Source of the DNA: Fidelibacterota bacterium
Lineage (GTDB): Bacteria; Fidelibacterota; Marinisomatia; Marinisomatales; UBA8229
Length of the DNA: 6,405 nucleotides
Assembly: GCA_003535775.1 (NCBI GenBank)
Contig: DPYO01000090.1
Span: forward strand, 9,391 to 15,795
Direction: 5' to 3'
Shown here: positions 1 to 5,338 of the stretch, piece after piece
Numbering within the stretch: the first letter of the stretch is position 1
Layout of the letters: every line of letters starts with the position of its first letter
The notes under the pieces: generated by a model
Database searches by the model: none
The model's input: only the letters and a program-made list of their open reading frames with translations
Told to the model about the DNA's origin: nothing
Position numbers and translations under genes: made by a program

Positions 1-2
1 GT

Positions 3-48
3 GCCTAACGAATAAGCTCTCCGGTGGAGTGAGAGTTATACGTTATGA
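3..48 (-). repeat. Imperfect inverted repeat resembling an integron attC site
   Basis: Seen: the arms TAACG (6-10) and CGTTA (41-45) pair. After an A-A mismatch (11/40), ATAA (12-15) pairs with TTAT (36-39). G16 is left bulged, and CTCTC (17-21) pairs with GAGAG (31-35) around a 9-base loop. On the minus strand the element ends in CGTTAGGC (10-3), a perfect match to the attC right core GTTRRRY. The opposite arm reads TCATAAC, which keeps the TAAC part of RYYYAAC. Known: attC sites are recombined as a folded single strand with an R stem, an unpaired spacer, an L stem with extrahelical bases and a terminal loop, and they sit just after the cassette gene's stop codon. Here the stop codon (43-45) lies in the R arm. 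Against: at about 46 bases it is short for attC, pairing is only 14 bp, and no integrase is in view. It is not a rho-independent terminator because no T tract follows. Confidence 0.42.
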
Positions 49-1017
49 TAATTCTGGAAATGGGGTTTTCCACTGCCACCCAAGTTTTCCGGTTTTTCTA
101 TAATTTTCGAGACGCCTGATTGATAATTCCGCAAAAATTGGGTCAATATCGAATGTGTACACTTTTCGTTTCAAAATTTCACTTACAATCAAAGTTGTCC
201 CTGAATGAGAGAAAAAATCAACTATTATGTCATCCTCTTTTGAACTTGTTCTTACCATCCTGTCAATTGATTTGATTGGTTTTTGTGCGTAACAGCCAGG
301 AACATTTTCTTCCATCCTATAGAATACTTGCTGTATGTCAACCCATACGTTTCCTGGTCTTATGGTGTCTGATTTGCTTCTCTCAAAGTTTTCAGTTACT
401 TTGCCATTTACTTTTTTATAATAACCACGAAGTATCTTTGGTATGTCAGTGTATGTTACCCGGAAAGCTGGATTTCCTTTTATATAGTGTAATAATTCCT
501 GTCTTACCCACATCCAGTTCTTTTGTGTCCCAAAACCCCGTTGATTGCGCATTGTAATAAAATTTCTGGGTGAAATATTATGAAAATCTCTCATCATAAT
601 CATAAAGTCTGGTAGTGGCTGAAAACCGTCTTTATAATCGGCACCTAACCATATATAAAAATGCGAATCTTTATCAAGAATTGATAGAGCGTTCTTCACC
701 CATTTTTTGGAGAAGTCTATATAATGATTTAACCTGGTTTTGGATAGATTGCCTGTATTATTGTTACCAACCGAGATATTGTAAGGTGGGTCATTTACAA
801 TGAGCTGGGTTTTTTCAGAACCCATTATTTTCTGAAGATCTGAAAGATTTGTTGCATCCAAAACCCCAACTTTATGTCCTGTAATTTCATCTTCCCAGAT
901 TTCCCCCATAGTCAGCCTGCAGAGAGGTAAAACTTTTTTTCTCAGTTCATAGTCAGCGTCCAGCCGTCCGATTTTTTCTCTGGTATTAATATTCTTTTTT
1001 TTCGTTTTAGAGGACAT
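43..1017 (-). CDS. Beta-class site-specific DNA adenine-N6 methyltransferase, orphan
   Basis: Transfers a methyl group from S-adenosylmethionine to an adenine in a specific DNA site. Numbering is from the ATG at 1017 (324 residues). Catalytic motif IV is DPPY at 76-79, within LIVNDPPYNISVG. Motif I, the AdoMet-binding loop, is VDFFSHSGTT at about 266-275, followed by the acidic motif TFDIDP at 288-293. YAQKP at 243-247 corresponds to the usual HPTQKP-like motif X. Motif IV precedes motif I, which defines the beta class, and DPPY rather than SPPY points to adenine. The middle part (about 155-230, with GFGTQKNWMWVRQE) is probably target recognition; I cannot predict the recognised site. An in-frame TTG at 1026 would add three residues. 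I prefer ATG because neither start has a visible Shine-Dalgarno site. The N-terminus is lysine-rich (KTKKKN). No restriction endonuclease gene is adjacent. The gene ends inside the attC-like repeat, so cassette origin is possible. Family call is firm; role and origin are not. Confidence 0.93.
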   Translation of the reverse strand: MSSKTKKKNINTREKIGRLDADYELRKKVLPLCRLTMGEIWEDEITGHKVGVLDATNLSDLQKIMGSEKTQLIVNDPPYNISVGNNNTGNLSKTRLNHYIDFSKKWVKNALSILDKDSHFYIWLGADYKDGFQPLPDFMIMMRDFHNISPRNFITMRNQRGFGTQKNWMWVRQELLHYIKGNPAFRVTYTDIPKILRGYYKKVNGKVTENFERSKSDTIRPGNVWVDIQQVFYRMEENVPGCYAQKPIKSIDRMVRTSSKEDDIIVDFFSHSGTTLIVSEILKRKVYTFDIDPIFAELSIRRLENYRKTGKLGWQWKTPFPELS

Positions 1018-1095
1018 TGTGAACAAGTTTTATTTAATGGGTGTTCTTATCGGCCTTTTCCTTATTACAAATCAGTAGCTTACAAGAATATTTAC

Positions 1096-1113
1096 AATCA
1101 AAAATATTTGATT
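1096..1113. repeat. Perfect 7-bp dyad upstream of the methyltransferase gene
   Basis: AATCAAA (1096-1102) and TTTGATT (1107-1113) form a perfect inverted repeat around AATA. It lies about 80 bases upstream of the methyltransferase start, in the 182-base AT-rich gap (1018-1199) after the CoA-binding gene. It could be a binding site for a dimeric regulator, but AT-rich DNA yields such dyads by chance. I found no convincing -35/-10 pair for the methyltransferase in this gap and no terminator with a T tract for the gene upstream. Confidence 0.25.
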
Positions 1114-1199
1114 TCTCAGTCTAAGGAATAAACTTACCTGCACAGTTTTCTATCCAATAAAGTGGGGATAGTATGATGATTTTAATAGATCAACCATAA

Positions 1200-1604
1200 T
1201 TAAATATAAAACAATTTTCGGTGCTGTCTTAACATACAGTCATCCATCACTACCAGAAGACCCGCATCTTCTGCCTTTTTGCCAGCTTCTTCATGAATGA
1301 CGGTATCCTGCATCCAGACTGCTTTAGCGCCAATGGAAATAGCTGAATCTACGATGAGTGGTGCAAATTCTGAACGGCGGAAAATATCCACCACATCGAT
1401 GGAATCAGGTATGGATTCAAGATCAGAGTAACAATCCATTCCAGCTATTTTGTCATGGCCGGGATTTACTGGATAAATTGTGTATCCATTTTCTTTTAAG
1501 TACATTGCCACGTAATGGCTGGGGCGCTCCTGTTTAGGGCTCATCCCAACTACGGCAATATTATTTAATTTTAGAATTTCCCTGATGGTGTTTGAATCGT
1601 TCAT
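1200..1604 (-). CDS. CoA-binding Rossmann-fold protein (YccU-like, CoA_binding_2 family)
   Basis: A 134-residue single-domain protein, about the length of E. coli YccU. The first strand and nucleotide-binding turn are IAVVGMSP at about 16-23, followed by the family's conserved stretch (RPSHYVAMYL, then GYTIYPVNPG at 40-49). VDIFRRSEFAP lies at 72-82, and GAKAVWMQD at 92-100 leads into EEAGKKAEDAG at 105-115. The end has the usual VVMDDCM with a following His (Cys 123, His 128). The fold matches the CoA-binding domain of succinyl-CoA synthetase alpha, but there is no ligase part, and the cellular role of this stand-alone family is not established. It starts 17 bases after the proline dehydrogenase stop codon on the same strand, so the two are probably co-transcribed. 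The ATG has no strong Shine-Dalgarno site, which also suggests translation dependent on the upstream gene. Family assignment is solid. Confidence 0.9.
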   Translation of the reverse strand: MNDSNTIREILKLNNIAVVGMSPKQERPSHYVAMYLKENGYTIYPVNPGHDKIAGMDCYSDLESIPDSIDVVDIFRRSEFAPLIVDSAISIGAKAVWMQDTVIHEEAGKKAEDAGLLVVMDDCMLRQHRKLFYI

Positions 1605-1621
1605 TGCAAACTATACTTCGG

Positions 1622-2521
1622 TTAATTTTTAAACAAATTCCCCAAGACATATCCGATGATCTTTGGATTTTCCTTAAGGCGGCGGACTGAATAATCAAAC
1701 CACTGGGCGCCAAAGGGAACATAAATTCGTACAGTCCAGCCTTTATCCCGTAATTGATCTAATTTATTTCCCATTGGAACGCCATAGAGTACCTGGAATT
1801 CAAACCGGTCAGGGGGTATCTGGTTTTCTTCAATCCAATTTTCCAGTGATTCTATAATAATGGGATCATGTGTTGCAATTTGCGCTGTACCCTGTCCATT
1901 CAAAAGTGTTTGAACCAAGGTAATAAAATTATTTCGAATTTCATCTTTGTTTTGAAAAGCTATTTCGGAGTGTTCCCGGTAAATACCTTTGCAGATTCTC
2001 AGTTTTAGTTGGGGAGAATCAATGGTTTTCAGATCATCCAGACTCCGAAAGAGATACGCTTGGAGCACAGTGCCGGTTTGGTTAAATCCTGCGACAGTTT
2101 TTTTATAGATATTCAAGGTAATATCAGTTAACTCGGAGTTCTCCATATCAATTGTGATTCCCTTTGAAACCTCCCGTGCTTTTTGAACAATTTCTGAAAG
2201 ATTTTCTAAAACCAGGTTTTTACTCACATCCAACCCAAGGTGTGTTAATTTTAAGGAGATTGTACAATCTCCATCGATGTTTTCAATAGCTTCATAAAGA
2301 CGACAATATTTATCCCGGACAGTTTGAGATTTTTCTACTGTCTGTACATGTTCACCCAAGATATCAACCGTGACAGAAAACCCTTGATTGATAATACTCT
2401 CAATTGTAACCAAGACATCCTCTATGGTTTCCCCGGCTACGTAGGGTTGAGCAAAGGGGCGAGCCATCCAGCGGGGGCAATAGGTAAGCATGCTGGCTAG
2501 CATTGTGTTAAACCAATCCAT
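1622..2521 (-). CDS. Proline dehydrogenase, monofunctional (FAD-dependent)
   Basis: Oxidises L-proline to pyrroline-5-carboxylate using FAD, normally passing electrons to membrane quinone. It is 299 residues, the size of bacterial single-domain enzymes, with no fused P5C-dehydrogenase domain. Barrel motifs appear in order: VAGETIEDVL (28-37), SVTVDILGE (49-57), SLKLTHLGLD (89-98), TIDMENSE (123-130), VLQAYLFRS (152-160), LRICKGIYRE (174-183), IATHD (215-219), FEFQVLYGVP (240-249) and VRIYVPFG (264-271). Near the end, YSVRRLKENP carries the paired arginines (280-281) that in the Thermus enzyme hold the proline carboxylate. The partner P5C dehydrogenase is not in the window. The gene diverges from nuoA and leads a two-gene leftward unit with the CoA-binding protein. 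The ATG at 2521 has only a weak upstream ribosome site, but the N-terminus fits the family. A closely related FAD barrel oxidoreductase is the only real alternative, and the double arginine argues against it. Confidence 0.93.
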   Translation of the reverse strand: MDWFNTMLASMLTYCPRWMARPFAQPYVAGETIEDVLVTIESIINQGFSVTVDILGEHVQTVEKSQTVRDKYCRLYEAIENIDGDCTISLKLTHLGLDVSKNLVLENLSEIVQKAREVSKGITIDMENSELTDITLNIYKKTVAGFNQTGTVLQAYLFRSLDDLKTIDSPQLKLRICKGIYREHSEIAFQNKDEIRNNFITLVQTLLNGQGTAQIATHDPIIIESLENWIEENQIPPDRFEFQVLYGVPMGNKLDQLRDKGWTVRIYVPFGAQWFDYSVRRLKENPKIIGYVLGNLFKN

Positions 2522-2699
2522 AGGATGTGAAATTTAGAATAGTAGCTTTGTAAGCTTCAACTTAAATGGTTAGTGGATGAGGATTAAAATTAGATTGACG
2601 ATCATCCTTTAAAATTTTTCGGGTGTGATTCAGAACGTATATTTTTTCCATTCTCTAAATCCTGGTCCCCATCGAATTTGCCAAAGAAATGTATTTACC

Positions 2700-2729
2700 T
2701 TGACTGAGGAAAAACAGAACATCTATATT
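2700..2729 (+). promoter_or_regulatory. Candidate sigma70-type promoter for the nuo operon
   Basis: TTGACT at 2700-2705 matches the -35 consensus at five of six bases. TATATT at 2724-2729 matches the -10 consensus at five of six. The spacer is 18 bases. Transcription would start near 2736, giving a leader of about 22 bases that still holds the ribosome site before the nuoA ATG. It does not match the TTTG/TAnnTTTG promoter type described for Bacteroidetes. Position and match are good; activity is inferred. Confidence 0.55.
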
Positions 2730-2747
2730 TCAGACTTGTAAATTAGT

Positions 2748-2753
2748 AGGAAA
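2748..2753 (+). promoter_or_regulatory. Ribosome binding site of nuoA
   Basis: AGGAAA lies four bases before the ATG at 2758. It fixes the nuoA start, because no other start codon nearby has a comparable site and the protein begins at the family's usual place, just before the first membrane helix. Confidence 0.6.
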
Positions 2754-2757
2754 CATA

Positions 2758-3189
2758 ATGTATCGTGACTTCGGAACAATTTTTGTCTTTATCATACTGG
2801 GGATAATTCTGGTATATGTTCCCTTGCTTATTCAAAAACTCGTTGCTCCATCCAATCCAACTCCTGATAAAATGTCAACCTATGAATGCGGGGAAGAGGC
2901 AGAGGGTTCCGCTTGGATTCGGTTCAATATTCGCTATTATATCATTGCTCTCATTTTTCTGATTTTTGACGTTGAGGTTGTATTACTCTTCCCGTGGGCA
3001 GTTATTTTTCAGGATTTTATAAAAGAGGGGAACGGGATGCTTGTATTTGTTGAAATGGCAATATTTTTACTTATTTTAATCACAGGTTTGGCGTATGTCT
3101 GGCAAAAATCAGATTTAGATTGGGTAAAGAGGAAGATAGCTTTTGCTTCTGGGCGATATAAAAACCAGAAATTAGAAGAAGAACATTAA
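2758..3189 (+). CDS. nuoA: NADH-quinone oxidoreductase (complex I) subunit A
   Basis: Small membrane subunit of complex I, next to NuoH at the entrance of the quinone cavity. It is 143 residues with three expected membrane helices: about 7-28, 60-84 and 93-115. The family's loop signature is present as MSTYECGEE (39-47), containing the conserved Cys (Cys 44 here) of the loop whose accessibility changes during enzyme state transitions in other organisms. RFNIRYYIIALIFLIFDVEV (55-74) carries the conserved buried acids of helix 2 (Asp 71, Glu 73). A conserved Trp (115) and the WVKRK stretch lie near the end, and the C-terminus is a charged tail (KLEEEH). It is the first gene of the operon, preceded by a promoter candidate and a ribosome site, and followed after 13 bases by nuoB. 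The family assignment is unambiguous. Confidence 0.97.
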   Translation: MYRDFGTIFVFIILGIILVYVPLLIQKLVAPSNPTPDKMSTYECGEEAEGSAWIRFNIRYYIIALIFLIFDVEVVLLFPWAVIFQDFIKEGNGMLVFVEMAIFLLILITGLAYVWQKSDLDWVKRKIAFASGRYKNQKLEEEH

Positions 3190-3202
3190 GAAAGGACTCC
3201 AT

Positions 3203-3694
3203 ATGGGATTATTGGAAGAAAAATTTGAAGATAATATTATTGTAGCCTCGTTCGATAAAATATTAAGCTGGGCCCGTTCAACATCTCCCTGGTTCTTCCA
3301 ATTCGGGTTGGCATGCTGTGCGATTGAGTTAATGGCCACTGGAGCCAGCCGTCATGACCTCAGTAGAATTGGAATGATACCCCGATCTTCTCCCCGCCAG
3401 GCCGATGTCATGATTGTCGCTGGTACCGTGACAATGAAAATGGCTCTTCGAATTAAAAAGCTGTATGAGCAAATGGCCGATCCTAAATATGTAATTTCCA
3501 TGGGGAGCTGTGCCACCAGCGGGGGACCTTATTGGCAATATGGTTACCATGTATTGAAAGGTGTGGACATCGTGGTTCCCGTTGATGTGTATGTCCCCGG
3601 TTGTCCTCCTCGACCAGAGTCTCTTATTGAGGGATTAATCAAACTTCAGGAAAAAATACTGAATGAAAGACCCCTCACCAAGAAAGCTGCATGA
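3203..3694 (+). CDS. nuoB: NADH-quinone oxidoreductase (complex I) subunit B, cluster N2 protein
   Basis: Carries the terminal 4Fe-4S cluster N2, which hands electrons to quinone at the interface with NuoD. It is 163 residues, typical for bacterial forms without extensions. The four cluster ligands are all present: the tandem Cys 38-39 in FGLACCAIE, Cys 103 in SMGSCATSGG, and Cys 134 in VPGCPPRPE. RSSPRQADVMIVAGTVT (61-77) is the conserved loop and strand near the quinone site. The N-terminal segment before Cys 38 (STSPWFFQFG) is the usual amphipathic part that faces the membrane. AAAGGA at 3191-3196, six bases before the ATG, supports the start. Its ATGA end overlaps the nuoC start by four bases, so translation is probably coupled. 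Confidence 0.98.
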   Translation: MGLLEEKFEDNIIVASFDKILSWARSTSPWFFQFGLACCAIELMATGASRHDLSRIGMIPRSSPRQADVMIVAGTVTMKMALRIKKLYEQMADPKYVISMGSCATSGGPYWQYGYHVLKGVDIVVPVDVYVPGCPPRPESLIEGLIKLQEKILNERPLTKKAA

Positions 3695-4182
3695 TTCACG
3701 AACAAGTATTAAAATGTCTGCGGAAAAAATTTCCCGGATCGATAGTCGAAACGGAAGAAATGCCCGCAGATTTTATTCCAATCTATCAAAAAAATTGGGC
3801 AGAGATAGCAGCCTTTTTGCGGGACGACCCTGATTTAAGATTTGATTCACTTCAGTGTATCACCGGTGTGGATTTAGGGGAAGAAGGTATGGATGTTCGC
3901 TACAATTTTCATTCCATGACTCATCTCCATAAAATAGAAATTCGAATTTCTGTTGATAGCGAAAATCCGAAAATTCCCTCCATAGAACAAATTTGGAGGG
4001 TAGGGGACTGGTTTGAACGGGAAGTGTATGATATGTACGGTATAATATTTGACGGTCACAGGGACCTCCGCAGAATATTGCTTCCCGATGATTGGGAGGG
4101 ATGGCCTTTACGGAAGGATTATGAAACTCAGGAAACGTTTCACGGGATTGTTGTTCCAAAGGTGAAGGAAGAATGGGAATAG
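3691..4182 (+). CDS. nuoC: NADH-quinone oxidoreductase (complex I) subunit C (30 kDa type)
   Basis: Structural subunit of the peripheral arm that packs against NuoD and NuoB; it has no cofactor. It is 163 residues and not fused to NuoD, unlike in E. coli. The N-terminal alpha/beta part (about 1-90) contains FDSLQCITGVD (51-61) and the strand DVRYNFHS (68-75). The signature follows: WFEREVYDMYGIIFDGHRDL (107-126), then RRILLPDDWEGWPLRKDY (127-144), which matches the family pattern closely. The GHPDL of most members is GHRDL here. The start is the ATGA overlap with the nuoB stop codon, and only a weak AGAAAG (3681-3686) precedes it, so it probably depends on ribosomes finishing nuoB. Its last 10 bases overlap nuoD. 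Confidence 0.97.
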   Translation: MIHEQVLKCLRKKFPGSIVETEEMPADFIPIYQKNWAEIAAFLRDDPDLRFDSLQCITGVDLGEEGMDVRYNFHSMTHLHKIEIRISVDSENPKIPSIEQIWRVGDWFEREVYDMYGIIFDGHRDLRRILLPDDWEGWPLRKDYETQETFHGIVVPKVKEEWE

Positions 4183-5294
4183 TTCACGGTGACGAAATGG
4201 TCCTCAATATTGGACCGCAGCACCCTAGCACCCATGGGGTTTTGAGACTGAAGGTTCTTACCGATGGTGAAATCGTGTCCAAAATTACACCTTATATTGG
4301 CTATCTCCATCGCTGCTTTGAAAAACATTGCGAAAATCTGACGTATGAGCAAGTGATACCATTTACCGATCGTTGCGACTATATTAGTTCCATGAACAAC
4401 AATTTTGGTTATGTTGTTACGGTAGAGGAATTAATGGATATCCATGTTTCTAAAAAAGTTGAATATATCAGAGTTATCATGGCGGAGTTAAACCGTATCG
4501 CCAGTCATCTCCTGGCACTGGGAACCTTCGGGATGGATGTGGGAGCTTTCACACCGTTTCTCTATATGTTCAGGGATCGTGAAAGCATCCTGGATCTTTT
4601 CGAAATGACCTGCGGTGCCCGTCTTCTTTATAATTATATGTGGATCGGTGGCCTTTCCCATGATCTCCCGGTCGGTTTTGTGGAAAAGACCTATGAATTT
4701 TTGGATTATTTCGAACCAAAAATAAAAGAAAACGATGACCTGTTAATGTACAATAAAATTTTTATTGAACGGACAGCGGATGTAGGTGTTCTTCCGCCTG
4801 AAGTAGCTGTTAGTTACGGCGTAACAGGACCAAATTTGCGTGGTTCCGGTGTTCAATGGGATTTACGAAAAGACGAACAATATTCTATTTACGACCGCTT
4901 TGATTTTGAAATACCTGTTGGAACTGGCCAAATGGGAACAGTCGGTGATTGTTGGGATCGTTACTGGGTCAGAACTCAGGAAATGAAAGAAAGTATTGGA
5001 ATTGTTCGTCAGGCTCTTAAACAATTACCGACTGAAGGGGATGTGCAGGAATTAGTCCCAAAGAAAATCCGACCACCGAAAGGATCGATTTACAAACGGA
5101 CCGAGTCACCAAGGGGAGATCTGGGTTTTTACATTATCAGCGATGGAAAACCAACTCCAGTGAGAGTTAAATTGAGGTCACCTGCGTTTACCGCCCTTAG
5201 TGCCTTAAGCGCAATAGCGGAAGGATGGATGATTTCCGATGTAATAGCAATTCTTGGGAGTTTAGACATTGTTTTAGGAGAGATCGATCGATGA
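4173..5294 (+). CDS. nuoD: NADH-quinone oxidoreductase (complex I) subunit D (49 kDa type)
   Basis: Forms the quinone-binding pocket together with NuoB, and is descended from the large subunit of NiFe hydrogenases. NIGPQHPSTHGVLR (12-25) carries the quinone-site loop. His 21 and Tyr 70 (in DRCDY) are 49 residues apart, the same spacing as the quinone-binding His 38 and Tyr 87 of the Thermus subunit. Other family stretches are PYIGYLHRCFEK (40-51), LNRIASHLLALGT (106-118), DLFEMTCGAR and the terminal GSLDIVLGEIDR. The family's HRG is HRC here. The protein is 373 residues, shorter than the usual 400 or so. The Thermus start has about 17 extra residues, and a segment before the PPKG motif (about residue 313) is missing. 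AGGTGA at 4160-4165, seven bases before the ATG, supports the start, which overlaps nuoC by 10 bases. The stop overlaps the ATG of a mini-ORF. Confidence 0.97.
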   Translation: MGIVHGDEMVLNIGPQHPSTHGVLRLKVLTDGEIVSKITPYIGYLHRCFEKHCENLTYEQVIPFTDRCDYISSMNNNFGYVVTVEELMDIHVSKKVEYIRVIMAELNRIASHLLALGTFGMDVGAFTPFLYMFRDRESILDLFEMTCGARLLYNYMWIGGLSHDLPVGFVEKTYEFLDYFEPKIKENDDLLMYNKIFIERTADVGVLPPEVAVSYGVTGPNLRGSGVQWDLRKDEQYSIYDRFDFEIPVGTGQMGTVGDCWDRYWVRTQEMKESIGIVRQALKQLPTEGDVQELVPKKIRPPKGSIYKRTESPRGDLGFYIISDGKPTPVRVKLRSPAFTALSALSAIAEGWMISDVIAILGSLDIVLGEIDR

Positions 5295-5338
5295 ATACGT
5301 TAATGAGCATAAAAGGGTATTTGATCAATGGTCGTTGA
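5291..5338 (+). CDS. 15-codon mini-ORF between nuoD and nuoH, possible coupling peptide
   Basis: The ATG overlaps the nuoD stop as ATGA, and the frame encodes MNTLMSIKGYLINGR before TGA at 5336-5338. An AGGAG at 5276-5280, ten bases upstream inside nuoD, is a better ribosome site than the one nuoH has. The frame runs 11 bases past the nuoH ATG (5328). Its use could carry ribosomes from nuoD into nuoH, or it may be only a leftover. I recognise no family in the peptide. It does not look like a frameshifted NuoH N-terminus, because the nuoH frame itself supplies a normal N-terminus. Whether it is translated is unknown. Confidence 0.3.
   Translation: MNTLMSIKGYLINGR

Larger units (their letters stand above)
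2522..2757. other. Divergent intergenic region between proline dehydrogenase and nuoA
   Basis: These 236 bases separate the leftward proline dehydrogenase from the rightward nuo operon and must carry a start signal for each. The nuoA side has a clear promoter candidate (listed separately). On the proline dehydrogenase side I see only a weak -10-like TATTCT on the minus strand with no good -35. A short perfect inverted repeat there, AGCTT-TGT-AAGCT (2544-2556), could be an operator but is short enough to be chance. I see no open reading frame or structured RNA. Confidence 0.6.

Noticed and set aside
276..803. Two plus-strand open frames inside the methyltransferase gene (276-557 and 615-803)
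   Set aside because: They lie opposite a well-supported gene with complete catalytic motifs, show no recognisable family, and have no ribosome site.
1150..1171. CTATCC...GGATAG hairpin after the CoA-binding gene as a terminator
   Set aside because: The stem is six pairs with a 10-base loop and no T tract follows on the minus strand, so it does not qualify as a rho-independent terminator.
2544..2556. AGCTT-TGT-AAGCT as an operator
   Set aside because: Five-bp arms are common by chance, and there is no second copy or convincing promoter overlap; mentioned only under the intergenic region.
3329..4352. Minus-strand frames opposite nuoB, nuoC and nuoD
   Set aside because: They are antisense shadows of highly conserved genes, with compositions and motifs that make no protein sense.
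5282..5293. Overlapping GATC/CGAT run at the nuoD end
   Set aside because: It is coding sequence for the conserved GEIDR terminus of NuoD, so it needs no other explanation.
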